Part shown: positions 11,197-23,200 of the stretch, in pieces
Layout of the letters: every line of letters begins with the position of its first letter
How positions within the stretch are numbered: position 1 is the first letter of the stretch
From: Lutraria lutraria
Lineage: Eukaryota; Mollusca; Bivalvia; Venerida; Mactridae
Assembly (NCBI GenBank): GCA_964023205.1
Contig: OZ026847.1
Span: 12,501 to 76,500, forward strand
Direction of reading: 5' to 3'
DNA length: 64,000 bases
Program-made: the position numbers and the translations under genes
Notes under the pieces: generated by a model
What the model was told of the DNA's origin: nothing
Seen by the model: only the letters and a program-made list of their open reading frames with translations
Databases searched by the model: none

Positions 11197-13051
11197 CATT
11201 TTATATCCTCTATGTATGTAGAATCTATTGTTTACGTTTTACATTTGCCGAGCATTTCTGAAAGCTTCCTTATAGTTATTTTTACTGAGAATCTCTGTTC
11301 TATATTCTATTAATTTTGTTTATTTATTGTTCGTTTTTAATGTTCTTATCAACACTGTCATAAAATCTATTGTTTTACGTCATGGTTATCTGTTCAGTTA
11401 TTGTTTAGGGCGCTTTTGTTTGCAACAAACCAGGTTTGATTTCAAACCAGTTTGTCAAACTGTCCGTTTTGCCATTTGTTTAAAAGAATCTCGAACCGGA
11501 TTGTCTAATCTTCCAAACTACCCCAGAGGCGGTTTGGTCGGTTTGATGCGTCCGAATTTACATGCATTTGAGCGCGGGAAAATGGCCGACCATGTTGACC
11601 TTTAGAGAAACTTTTAATACACAATTTCTTATCTGATCTGATAAGCTACGGTCAGATTTCTACCTTATGATTATTAATGGACATTTTTTAATCTAACGTT
11701 TTTATTTATCTTTTTACTGTAAAGAGAGCAAGTACAACCATATACCCGGCCTATTCAGTATATCAACCAATTTCCAAATATGACATCATAATCAGTGAAT
11801 AACAATAGAGATAATAACTTCATTTTTTTCTTTACTGTTAATATATCAAAAACATAGTAAAGTTCTTTTCTGTCGCCATGGAGATTAAAATGCTTCTTCA
11901 AACTGCCCGTTTGTTTGCCACTCAGTTTAAATCGAAACCAGTTTTAGTTTATTGTCCAACGTGTAACCAAACCTAAAACTTAAACTGAAAGCGGATATTT
12001 TCAACTAAAGCGGCCTTAGATAAATGACCTTGACTTGTTATTTATCATAACCATAAACCTACATACATATTTTGTTCTGTTCGGTTTAGATTAAAATATT
12101 TTATATTCTTATTACACACAGCGGGTGATTGCATTTACATCTTTTACTTGCCCACTGCACGGAATCATGCGTTAGATCAGATGAGCTAAAGGGAAACAAT
12201 CCAATAGTTGGTATCAGCTTAATCAGCTTTATCTCTAAAGGGAGACTACTTATGGAAATTGACCAAAATAGTCCCATAAGTAAATGACATTTTACAATTC
12301 TGTACCACAGATTTCGATTATCAAAGGATGACAATACACTCGAAGCTTATTGTGGCTTTAATTGAAACTACGACGCACACACGTCGCAGTTCAGTAAATG
12401 TTTTATTTAAAATGATTCAGACAAAATAAAAACAATCTACAACGTGTATACCCCAGACTCGGTGTTATCTTTTATAAATGGGATAAAATAAGGTGACATT
12501 CAGTGTACATTCATCAAGATAATTCTGAAGATAAAACATTCATATTTAACGTCCTCAATATTTGCTCAAATTCTTACTGTAACAAGACGTCTAACAAAAT
12601 AGCCGAATTATGAACTGGGCTTTTAAACATAACAAAATACAGTAAAACTTCACGACTTATCTGGAGACGAGATGACCTCGATTTTTTCAGTCTATTTTCA
12701 ATACTTAATGAGACCAACTTATGATTGATTTATTTGATCCAAAATGTGGTATAAATATAAAGATTTTACTGACATATTACTTACAAGATAACGAAGGTCA
12801 TGAAGGTCAATTCAACGCTCACGTAAACAACCATACACCAACATCATGTATTTAGATAAACATGATAAATAGTAAATTAATTTTATCAATGTGAGGCTAG
12901 TTGCACACAAATACTGATAAAGTTTTCAGTTATTTCAATATTCCGAATAGTTCATATATGAAACAACTGAAAATCATCCAATGTTATTTCCATAATTTTA
13001 CAACTAATTACTGTAAACAATACGTAGGCAAAACCTGTCTAAAATTTCATG
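11197..13051. other. Non-coding DNA downstream of the GH31 gene
   Basis: No convincing gene. It should include the 3' UTR of the minus-strand glycosidase; minus-strand AATAAA signals are present at 12729-12734 and 12402-12407. A stretch at 11425-11550 is rich in aaaccagtttg/caaactg inverted words. The remaining open frames are short and lack domains. Confidence 0.5.
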
Positions 13052-15313
13052 CTACATATACTCCTTGTTCTTAAAATACGCCAGTTCTTCAATAGCAACA
13101 CTATAGTTGGTGAGTACAGTTGGTCCAGTGTAAACTGTTCCATCCCCTCGTAACATGTCGACCCATTCGCCTGACGGAATATAAATATCACGTGATCTTT
13201 GTCCTTCCTGTACTACTGGCGCAACTAGGAAATAATCACCAACTAGGAATTCATCTTCGCATGTTAACGCGGTGATGTGGGTTGGGTCTATCCACCATAG
13301 TGGACGGATTATAGGATTAACAGATGTTAGAGTCTCGTTTGCAAACTGTAACAAAACCTCTGATATATTCGTGTGCAATTCGACAAATTCATGTGAAATT
13401 GCTACAACGTCGATGCTAGAATCGTTAAAACGTGGATCCCAAGGAACTATGGAAAATTGCATGGCAGGGAGAAAGGTATTGAGCTGTATCCATCGAACGA
13501 AAAGCTCCGATGATGGAAATAGGCCATCGTACGCATTACCACCAATCATGTCTGGGAGAACGAACGGGTATCCAAGAATGCCGAATGTTAATACACCAGG
13601 GATGACTGATAATAATCCATTATTGTGGTCCCACGTAGACCTTTTATCGATCTGACGTACAAATATTGGATATCTCTGTGTTTTGTATGCACTTCTCACT
13701 TCCTGTCGAAAATTTCTGTCAGCATTTACCGCCATTTCCACATAACGTGTAGGATAGTTATCGCTTGGGTTAGCCGGTAGCTCGGTTGCATTGTACAACT
13801 TCGGCAACCACGATAGTTCTCCAGCATCGAATTTAAAAGAATCTATTCCGGTTGATTTTCTTAAATCATTCAGTATATCCAGGTACCAGCTGACAGCTAA
13901 AGGATTGGACACATCGAGCACTCCGGTTGAGTTACCATCCCACCAACTAGTCAACGCCGCTGAATCAGAACTTATATTTCTTAGAAGGTACGAGTAGTTT
14001 TGGGCTATTTGGAAATACTCACTGTCGGAATTAAAGAATGGATGAACCCATGCAGTTACTGCACATCCACGAGATTGGATATATCGAACCATTCCTGATA
14101 TGTTCGGGAACTTTTCAGTGTCGAATTCAAAATCACCATACGTAGGTGTCCAATTATCATCTATTTCTATTTGCGAACAAGTGAAGTTTCTATCGAGAAT
14201 ATTGTTGGTAAAGTCAAGCACAGTAGTTTGGTTAATATCGGTATGGTACTGTGCCCAGGTTGACCATATAGGGTATTTAAACAATGATGGGTTTGGTATC
14301 CAATTTGGTGACCTAATGAATGCTTCAGTCATCTTCTTTTGAATTGTTACAACATCCTCTTCCTGACAGAGGGTATAATTCAGTCTCGGCAGCAATTTGT
14401 TTACATTAAAATAAGGGGATCCCTCGTATTTGGACATAAAACACATTTTCCCGGGCACTGCTGTGTCATTCAAACTGAAATACAACGGTACGTCTGTGCC
14501 AACAAGCAAACCTACTCCTTGTGAAGAAACGAAATATCTATCTTGAACATTGCCAATTCCATTCTTAAATGCATCATGAGTTGTATACGAAGACAAAGGC
14601 ATTGTGTTTTTCTCAAAAGGCCAGTATTGGTGTGTATCTTCATAGCCTCCGTACCAATAACTATTATCTATATCAAAACAGTCTGAAAGTGTTTGGGAGA
14701 CATCGTTCAATGCATCCCATTCCACCACATAACACTCCATGTCTCCACTTAGTAAAGGCCTCATGACTTTAGTGACATTAAGACGTACATTATTCGACCA
14801 TACAATGCATATATTTGTTGTATTATCACTCGAGCAGTCCTCTGTTTCTTGTGGCAATGAATGGGGTACACTATGATTCCACTTTACTCTGTAGTTGCTA
14901 TTATTACTAAGGCTAAATTCAAGATTTTGATTCATTTGTAGAGCACCGAGTGTCTTCGACCATACGCGCGGACTTCCGGTACTGGTTCCAATACTACTTC
15001 CGGTACTGGTTCCAATACTACTTCCGGTACTGGTTCTGATACTACTCCCGGTAACATGAGTTGTTTGTTCATGCTGCATCTGCGCCTTCATCTCTGATAA
15101 CTTCGATGTTAGTTCACTCTTCTCAGTTGACAACACAATGATACCTATAAACAGACCAAGAACGCCCACACCAACAACAGACACGGCTATCCAGAATATT
15201 CTTCTCGGAACAATTATTAGTGTAGGCTTGGCATGTCCCTCATCATCGAGAGCGATTTCAACAAATTTTGACGATCTCTCATCATGCGAACCTGCTAGAT
15301 CGTATGAGGACAT
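13052..15313 (-). CDS. MYORG-like family 31 glycoside hydrolase, type II membrane protein
   Basis: This 753-residue protein is coded in one uninterrupted exon. Residues 1-39 are cytoplasmic, about 40-61 a membrane anchor (FWIAVSVVGVG onward) and 62-120 a stalk containing three 8-residue TGSSIxTS repeats. The remainder is a luminal/extracellular GH31 domain with many N-X-S/T sites. The nucleophile motif FKFDAGE places the catalytic Asp at D496. The second catalytic Asp (acid/base) is most likely D556 in QIDKRSTWDHN, by position relative to the GH31 W-x-G-D-N pattern. LPDMIGGN (587-593) and FLPAMQFSIVPWD (614-626) are typical of the MYORG branch. Human MYORG is reported to be an alpha-galactosidase of the secretory pathway; the substrate here is unproven. 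A splice acceptor (ttatttcag, exon starting at 15334) lies 21 nt before the ATG, so at least one upstream non-coding exon is expected. All key residues are present and the gene looks functional. Confidence 0.9.
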   Translation of the reverse strand: MSSYDLAGSHDERSSKFVEIALDDEGHAKPTLIIVPRRIFWIAVSVVGVGVLGLFIGIIVLSTEKSELTSKLSEMKAQMQHEQTTHVTGSSIRTSTGSSIGTSTGSSIGTSTGSPRVWSKTLGALQMNQNLEFSLSNNSNYRVKWNHSVPHSLPQETEDCSSDNTTNICIVWSNNVRLNVTKVMRPLLSGDMECYVVEWDALNDVSQTLSDCFDIDNSYWYGGYEDTHQYWPFEKNTMPLSSYTTHDAFKNGIGNVQDRYFVSSQGVGLLVGTDVPLYFSLNDTAVPGKMCFMSKYEGSPYFNVNKLLPRLNYTLCQEEDVVTIQKKMTEAFIRSPNWIPNPSLFKYPIWSTWAQYHTDINQTTVLDFTNNILDRNFTCSQIEIDDNWTPTYGDFEFDTEKFPNISGMVRYIQSRGCAVTAWVHPFFNSDSEYFQIAQNYSYLLRNISSDSAALTSWWDGNSTGVLDVSNPLAVSWYLDILNDLRKSTGIDSFKFDAGELSWLPKLYNATELPANPSDNYPTRYVEMAVNADRNFRQEVRSAYKTQRYPIFVRQIDKRSTWDHNNGLLSVIPGVLTFGILGYPFVLPDMIGGNAYDGLFPSSELFVRWIQLNTFLPAMQFSIVPWDPRFNDSSIDVVAISHEFVELHTNISEVLLQFANETLTSVNPIIRPLWWIDPTHITALTCEDEFLVGDYFLVAPVVQEGQRSRDIYIPSGEWVDMLRGDGTVYTGPTVLTNYSVAIEELAYFKNKEYM
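14980..15053 (-). repeat. 24-bp in-frame coding repeat in the GH31 stalk, 3 copies
   Basis: The genomic unit ttccggtactggttccaata plus cta is repeated three times and encodes TGSSIxTS (x is R once and G twice) at about residues 88-111. The period is a multiple of three, so copy number can change without a frameshift. The segment lies in the Ser/Thr-rich stalk between the membrane helix and the catalytic domain, where length change should be tolerated. Confidence 0.85.
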
Positions 15314-15334
15314 ATCTTTGCATCACGTGGACAC

Positions 15335-15345
15335 CTGAAATAACG
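15335..15345 (-). promoter_or_regulatory. Splice acceptor upstream of the GH31 coding exon
   Basis: Read on the minus strand, the pyrimidine-containing ttatttcag stands immediately before gtgtccacgtgatgcaaagat and the ATG. The same arrangement (tttgtag, then 13 nt, then ATG) precedes the truncated paralogue at 8417, supporting a shared gene structure. Confidence 0.55.
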
Positions 15346-15698
15346 GATAATTGATACATATTATAATTCTTAACTCATTGTACTTTGCTAAAAAATAATG
15401 GTGGCTGATTCATGCCATGTCGTATTTTCGCTTCTTTGCCACGAAAATGCGTAAACACGAAAACACGAAGGGGCGATAAAATCACAGTTAATTTATATTG
15501 ATCTGAAATTAGCTAGTCTTAGTTTAGATAACATCAATGTGGCACCTTCCAACAGCAGGTGTACATTAAACTATTTGAGTAAGAGATGTATAAGAAATCA
15601 TCCAGAACTAGTGTACTTTCTATTGATATCATTGTACATATACTTCATCAGTACCATTGTGACTATTTAGCCAATTGTAACACAAGTGTCGTAGATTA

Positions 15699-16276
15699 CG
15701 CCGTGTAGAGCTTACACCGTAAGTTCTGTACGTCAAGTATATACATCTATGTACAATGTTTTTAAGTAATTTGGCTGACCTATAGAGCTTACGTGCCGAA
15801 TGACCAAAATTAATGGCCGGTATCTAATTACTATTTTTTGAACTTTTATATCTTATTGTCACAAAAAAGTAAAATCACCCAAATATCGAGAAACTTCACA
15901 GAATGATTCAGAATATAATGCAAATATTTCGCCATTTTGTTGTTGTTCGTAATAAAAAAAAATGAAACGTAGTGTTTTTGTGCACTGTGTTTTTTCATGC
16001 AATTTTCACAAAAAGTTCGCGATATTTTTGGAATCCAAGTAATTTTAAGCCGCAAATGAAAACAAATCATTACGCAATAATTGTTGAAAGAGTTACTTCC
16101 TTTTCCAACATTTTATGCTTCGTCGTGAAACATTTTAAATACAATGTCCACGAAACCTTAAGTTACATGCCTACCCTTACTCATCATTGTCCATTTAACA
16201 CTTTTCAGCAAATGAGCTTTATACGTCAAAATAGTGCATACTGACGTATAGAGCTTACGGTAAGCTCTCTACGGCG
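15699..16276. mobile_element. MITE-like element with about 40-bp terminal inverted repeats
   Basis: The left terminus begins cgccgtgtagagcttac and continues with gtaagttctgtacgtcaagt. The right terminus ends with atagagcttac, then gtaagctctctacggcg. Reverse-complementing the right end gives cgccgtagagagcttac then gtaagctctatacgtcagt, matching the left over about 40 bp. A further internal copy of tatagagcttacgtgcc lies at 15782. The 578-bp body has no transposase. No clear target-site duplication was found. Confidence 0.65.
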
Positions 16277-17306
16277 CAAACATACAAAGTTTACAAGTTT
16301 GATTTACTATACTTATTTATAATGATAAAACTTAAATATAATACATAATACCATATCGAAAACCTTAACACAGTTTTAATGTCTTTATAAAAACAAACTC
16401 ACACATGACAGACAATATTTACAAGTTTTATATTTTACAAATAGTAATAATTATAAAAAAGTAATAATAAACAATTACATGTATATTTATACTTTTCGAT
16501 ACCGGATTACAATAACTTATGTATCTTTATTAAACCAAGTCAACATATAACAATGTTAACAAGTTTTCGTGTAAAGCAAGAGTCTTTACAGATTCTTGAT
16601 TAATACATTTAACAAATGCGTGGTAATATTTAAACATTAATCATGTTCAAACGAATCCAATTTGTTTACTTTATAGAATAAACACGTGAACTTTTGTTTA
16701 GTTTTAAAAAAGCAAACCAACCTTTCTGTGAATTATATTTTTTTTATAATCCCTTTATTTATATGTACACGTTCTTATAGTTCAGTGTATTATTATACAT
16801 TTATGTATCATATTTTAACCTAATGTTATTATCTTGACTCGGTGATTTCAGATTACCATGGACTTTACTTATAACAGATTAGATACAATATAATGATAAA
16901 CAATCGGTCATGAATGCAGTCCCTGAGCTTAAGCCTCAATATATATGTATATAATATGAAACTCGACTAATGACTTTGACTTTTTACTTGACAATGTTTT
17001 GTCCGTTGTAAGAGTTGTAAATAAGTTGGATATACGTGTATTAATGCTTCCTAAAGTCGGACTATCAATGATGTTGCAGGAATTTTCTGGAATGGTACAT
17101 GTTGTTAGAAGTTGAAGCCAGCAATAAAATAATAAAATTTAATAAAATCCGGACATTTGAAACATGGACTGTTGAAGTTACTGTCCAACAAAAAGTTGCA
17201 CTCATAATGAAGTGATCACTTAACATTGAGGTGGGGGTTAGGATTCTATCGATTTGATGTTTTTTTAACGTGTCGTCATGCAAAATTTATTGATTGCGAA
17301 TCCGTA
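16277..17306. other. AT-rich unique DNA, no gene seen
   Basis: Very AT-rich, with no long frame carrying a recognisable domain. It lies between the MITE-like element and the 78-bp array. Confidence 0.5.
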
Positions 17307-20040
17307 GTTTGTTTATTGGATCTATACACCAAATTATACTCAACGATTGATACGTTACATATCATATATAATATATATAACACAGTTTGTTTATTAGATC
17401 TATACACCAAATTATACTCAATGATTGATACGTTACATATCATATATAATATATATAACACAGTTTGTTTATTGGATCTATACACCAAATTATACTCAAT
17501 GATTGATACGTTACATATCATATATAATATATATAACACAGTTTGTTTATTGGATCTATACACCAAATTATACTCAATGATTGATACGTAACATATCATA
17601 TATAATATATATAACACAGTTTGTTTATTGGATCTATACACCAAATTATACTCAATGATTGATACGTAAAATATCATATATAATATATATAACACAGTTT
17701 GTTTATTGGATCTATACACCAAATTATACTCAATGATGGATACGTAAAATATCATATATAATATGTATAACACAGTTTGTTTATTGGATCTATACACCAA
17801 ATTATACTTAATGATTGATACGTAACATATCATATATAATATATATAACACAGTTTGTTTATTGGATCTATACACCAAATTATACTCAATGATTGATACG
17901 TAACATATCATATATAATATATATAACACAGTTTGTTTATTGGATATATACTCCAAATTATACTCAATAATTGATACGTAACATATCATATATAATATAT
18001 ATAACACAGTTTGTTTATTGGATCTATACACCAAATTATACTCAATGATTGATACGTAACATATCATATAAAATATATATAACACAGTTTGTTTATTGGA
18101 TCTATACACCAAATTATACTCAATGATTGATACGTAACATATCATATATAATATATATAACACAGTTTGTTTATTGGATATATACTCCAAATTATACTCA
18201 ATAATTGATATGTTACATATCAAATATAATATATATAACACAGTTTGTTTATTGGATATATACTCCAAATTATACTCAATAATTGATATGTTACATATCA
18301 TATATAATATATATAACACAGTTTGTTTATTGGATCTATACACCAAATTATACTAAATAATTGATACGTTACATATCATATATAATATATATAACACAGT
18401 TTGTTTATTGGATCTATCCACCAAATTATACTCAATGATTGATACGTAACATATCATATATAATATATATAACACAGTTTGTTTATTGGATCTATGCACC
18501 AAATTATACTCAATGATTGATACGTAACATATCATATATAATATATATAACACAGTTTGTTTATTGGATCTATACACCAAATTATACTCAATGATTGATA
18601 CGTAACATATCATATATAAAGTAAATATATATAACACAGTTTGTTTATTGGATCTATACACCAAATTATACTCAATGATTGATACGTAACATATCATATA
18701 TAATATATATAACACAGTTTGTTTATTGGATCTATACACCAAATTATACTCAATGATTGATACGTAACATATCATATATCATATATATAACACAGTTTGT
18801 TTATTGGATCTATACACCAAATTATACTCAATGATTGATACGTAACATATCATATATAATATATATAACACAGTTTGTTTATTGGATCTATACACCAAAT
18901 TATACTCAATGATTGATACGTTACATATCATATATAATATATATAACACAGTTTGTTTATTGGATATATACTCCAAATTATACTCAATAATTGATATGTT
19001 ACATATCATATATAATATATATAACACAGTTTGTTTATTGGACCTATACACCAAATTATACTAAATAATTGATACGTTACATATCATATATAATATATAT
19101 AACACAGTTTGTTTATTGGATCTATCCACCAAATTATACTCAATGATTGATACGTAACATATCATATATAATATATATAACACAGTTTGTTTATCGGATC
19201 TATGCACCAAATTATACTCAATGATTGATACGTAACATATCATATATAATATATATAACACAGTTTGTTTATCGGATCTATACACCAAATTATACTCAAT
19301 GATTGATACGTAACATATCATATATAATGTATATAACACAGTTTGTTTATTGGATCTATACACCAAATTATACTCAATGATTGATACGTAACATATCATA
19401 TATAATATATATAACACAGTTTGTTTATTGGATCTATACACCAAATTATACTCAATGATTGATACGTAACATATCATATATAATATATATAACACAGTTT
19501 GTTTATTGGATATATACTCCAAATTATACTCAATAATTGATATGTTACATATCATATATAATATATATAACACAGTTTGTTTATTGGATCTATACACCAA
19601 ATTATACTCAATAATTGATACGTTACATATCATATATAATATATATAACACAGTTTGTTTATTGGATCTATCCACCAAATTATACTCAATGATTGATACG
19701 TAACATATCATATATAATATATATAACACAGTTTGTTTATTGGATCTATACACCAAATTATACTCAATGATTGATACGTAACATATCATATATAATATAT
19801 ATAACACAGTTTGTTTATTGGATCTATACACCAAATTATACTCAATAATTGATACGATACATATCATATATAATATATATAACACAGTTTGTTTATTGGA
19901 TCTATCCACCAAATTATACTCAATGATTGATACGTAACATATCATATATAATATATATAACACAGTTTGTTTATTGGATCTATCCACCAAATTATACTCA
20001 ATGATTGATACGTAACATATCATATATAATATATATAACA
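17307..20040. repeat. 78-bp tandem array, about 35 copies
   Basis: The unit starts gtttgtttattggatctata, continues caccaaattatactcaatga and ttgatacgtaacatatcata, and ends tataatatatataacaca. Because 78 is divisible by three, minus-strand frames of up to 356 codons run through it, repeating a 26-residue Tyr/Ile-rich word. One unit near 18615 carries a 6-bp insertion and the unit near 18779 a base change, which split the frame. A variant unit (gatatatactccaaatt, then caataattgatatg) recurs in blocks, for example near 18173, 18960 and 19506. The last two are 546 bp apart, which is 7 units. Confidence 0.95.
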
Positions 20041-20274
20041 GTTTTTCCTACTTCTGTTTTATTTCTACTTGATGACAGTTCATCGTTTATATTAAGACAA
20101 TGTTTCTTTTGGTCCAAATTATGGTTCTATATCGTAATCGATGTGACGCGCTGATGCACATCTCCTCCATTTCCCTGTGATTTTCTAGACACAGTACTTG
20201 GCGCGGTAGTTGGGGAATAGGGACACTCAAAAAGTGTCCTTGGGAAAGTCAAAAGGTGGAGCCGAGAATCACCC
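20041..20274. other. Short spacer between the 78-bp and 38-bp arrays
   Basis: Unique sequence. It includes a perfect small inverted repeat, ggacactcaaaaagtgtcc, at 20221-20239. No coding content. Confidence 0.5.
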
Positions 20275-23200
20275 ATTGCTCAAGTCATACAATAAAGTGA
20301 TGAGTCATTGCACATGTTCAAGTCATACAATAAAGTGATGAGTCATTGCACATGTTCATGTTATATGATAAAGTGATGAGTCATTGCACATGTTCATGTT
20401 ATATGATAAAGTGATGAGTCATTGCACATGTTCAAGTTATATGATAAAGTGATGAGTCATTGCACATGTTCAAGTTATATGAAAAAGTGATGAGTCATTG
20501 CACATGTTCAAGTCATACAATAAAGTGATGAGTCATTGCACATGTTCAAGTCATACAATAAAGTGATGAGTCATTGCACATGTTCAAGTCATACAATAAA
20601 GTGATGAGTCATTGCACATGTTCAAGTCATACAATAAAGTGATGAGTCATTGCACATGTTCAAGTCATACAATAAAGTGATGAGTCATTGCACATGTTCA
20701 TGTTATATGATAAAGTGATGAGTCATTGCACATGTTCATGTTATATGATAAAGTGATGAGTCATTGCACATGTTCATGTTATATGATAAAGTGATGAGTC
20801 ATTGCACATGTTCAAGTCATACAATAAAGTGATGAGTCATTGCACATGTTCAAGTCATACAATAAAGTGATGAGTCATTGCACATGTTCAAGTCATTCAA
20901 TAAAGTGATGAGTCATTGCACATGTTCAAGTCATATGATAAAGTGATGAGTCATTGTACATGCCCAAGTCATACAATAAAGTGATGAGTCATTGCACATG
21001 TTCAAGTTATACAATAAAGTGATGAGTCATTGCACATGTTCATGTTATATGATAAAGTGATGAGTCATTGCACATGTTCATGTTATATGATAAAGTGATG
21101 AGTCATTGCACATGTTCAAGTTATATGGTAAAGTGATGAGTCATTGCACATGTTCAAGTCATACAATAAAGTGATGAGTCATTGCACATGTTCATGTTAT
21201 ATGATAAAGTGATGATTCATTGCACATGTTCAAGTTATATGATAAAGTGATGAGTCATTGCACATGTTCATGTTATATGATAAAGTGATGAGTCATTGCA
21301 CATGTTCAAGTTATATGATAAAGTGATGAGTCATTGCACATGTTCAAGTCATACAATAAAGTGATGAGTCATTGCACATGTTCATGTTATATGATAAAGT
21401 GATGAGTCATTGTACATGTTCAAGTCATACAATAAAGTGATGAGTCATTGCACATGTTCATGTTATATGATAAAGTGATGAGTCATTGCACATGTTCAAG
21501 TTATATGATAAAGTGATGATTCATTGCACATGTTCAAGTCATACAATAAAGTGATGAGTCATTGCACATGTTCATGTTATATGATAAAGTGATGAGTCAT
21601 TGCACATGTTCATGTTATATGATAAAGTGATGAGTCATTGCATATGTTCATGTTATATGATAAAGTGATGAGTCATTGCACATGTTCAAGTCATACAATA
21701 AAGTGATGAGTCATTGCACATGTTCAAGTCATACAATAAAGTGATGAGTCATTGCACATGCTCAAGTCATACAATAAAGTGATGAGTCATTGCACATGTT
21801 CAAGTCATACAATAAAGTGATGAGTCATTGCACATGTTCAAGTCTTACAATAAAGTGATGAGTCATTGCACATGTTCAAGTCATATGATAAAGTGATGAG
21901 TCATTGCACATGTTCAAGTCATACAATAAAGTGATGAGTCATTGCACATGTTCATGTTATATGATAAAGTGATGAGTTATTGCACATGTTCATGTTATAT
22001 GATAAAGTGATGAGTCATTGCACATGTTCATGTTATACAATAAAGTGATGAGTCATTGCACATGTTCAAGTCATACAATAAAGTGATGAGTCATTGCACA
22101 TGTTCAAGTCATACAATAAAGTGATGAGTCATTGCACATGTTCAAGTCATACAATAAAGTGATGAGTCATTGCACATGTTCAAGTCATACAATAAAGTGA
22201 TGAGTCATTGCACATGTTCAAGTCATACAATAAAGTGATGAGTCATTGCACATGTTCAAGTCATACAATAAAGTGATGAGTCATTGCACATGTTCAAGTC
22301 ATATGATAAAGTGATGATTTATTGCACATGTTCAAGTCATACAATAAAGTGATGAGTCATTGCACATGTTCAAGTCATATGATAAAGTGATGAGTCATTG
22401 CACATGTTCAAGTCAAACAATAAAGTGATGAGTCATTGCACATGTTCAAGTCATATGATAAAGTGATGAGTCATTGCACATGTTCAAGTCATACAATAAA
22501 GTGATGAGTCATTGCACATGTTCAAGTCATACAATAAAGTGATGAGTCATTGCACATGTTCAAGTTATACAATAAAGTGATGAGTCATTGCACATGTTCA
22601 TGTTATATGATAAAGTGATGAGTCATTGCACATGTTCATGTTATATGATAAAGTGATGAGTCATTGCACATGTTCAAGTTATATGATAAAGTGATGAGTC
22701 ATTGCACATGTTCAAGTCATACAATAAAGTGATGAGTCATTGCACATGTTCATGTTATATGATAAAGTGATGAGTCATTGCACATGTTCAAGTTATATGA
22801 TAAAGTGATGAGTCATTGCACATGTTCATGTTATATGATAAAGTGATGAGTCATTGCATATGTTCATGTTATATGATAAAGTGATGAGTCATTGCACATG
22901 TTCAAGTCATACAATAAAGTGATGAGTCATTGCACATGTTCAAGTCATACAATAAAGTGATGAGTCATTGCACATGCTCAAGTCATACAATAAAGTGATG
23001 AGTCATTGCACATGTTCAAGTCATACAATAAAGTGATGAGTCATTGCACATGTTCAAGTCTTACAATAAAGTGATGAGTCATTGCACATGTTCAAGTCAT
23101 ATGATAAAGTGATGAGTCATTGCACATGTTCAAGTCATACAATAAAGTGATGAGTCATTGCACATGTTCATGTTATATGATAAAGTGATGAGTTATTGCA

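Noticed and set aside
13272..15338. Several plus-strand ORFs of 60-127 codons
   Set aside because: Antisense shadows of the GH31 coding exon.
17276..20023. Long minus-strand ORFs (356, 140, 91 and 320 codons) of a 26-residue repeat
   Set aside because: Translation of the 78-bp array; low-complexity Tyr/Ile-rich product with no gene signals.
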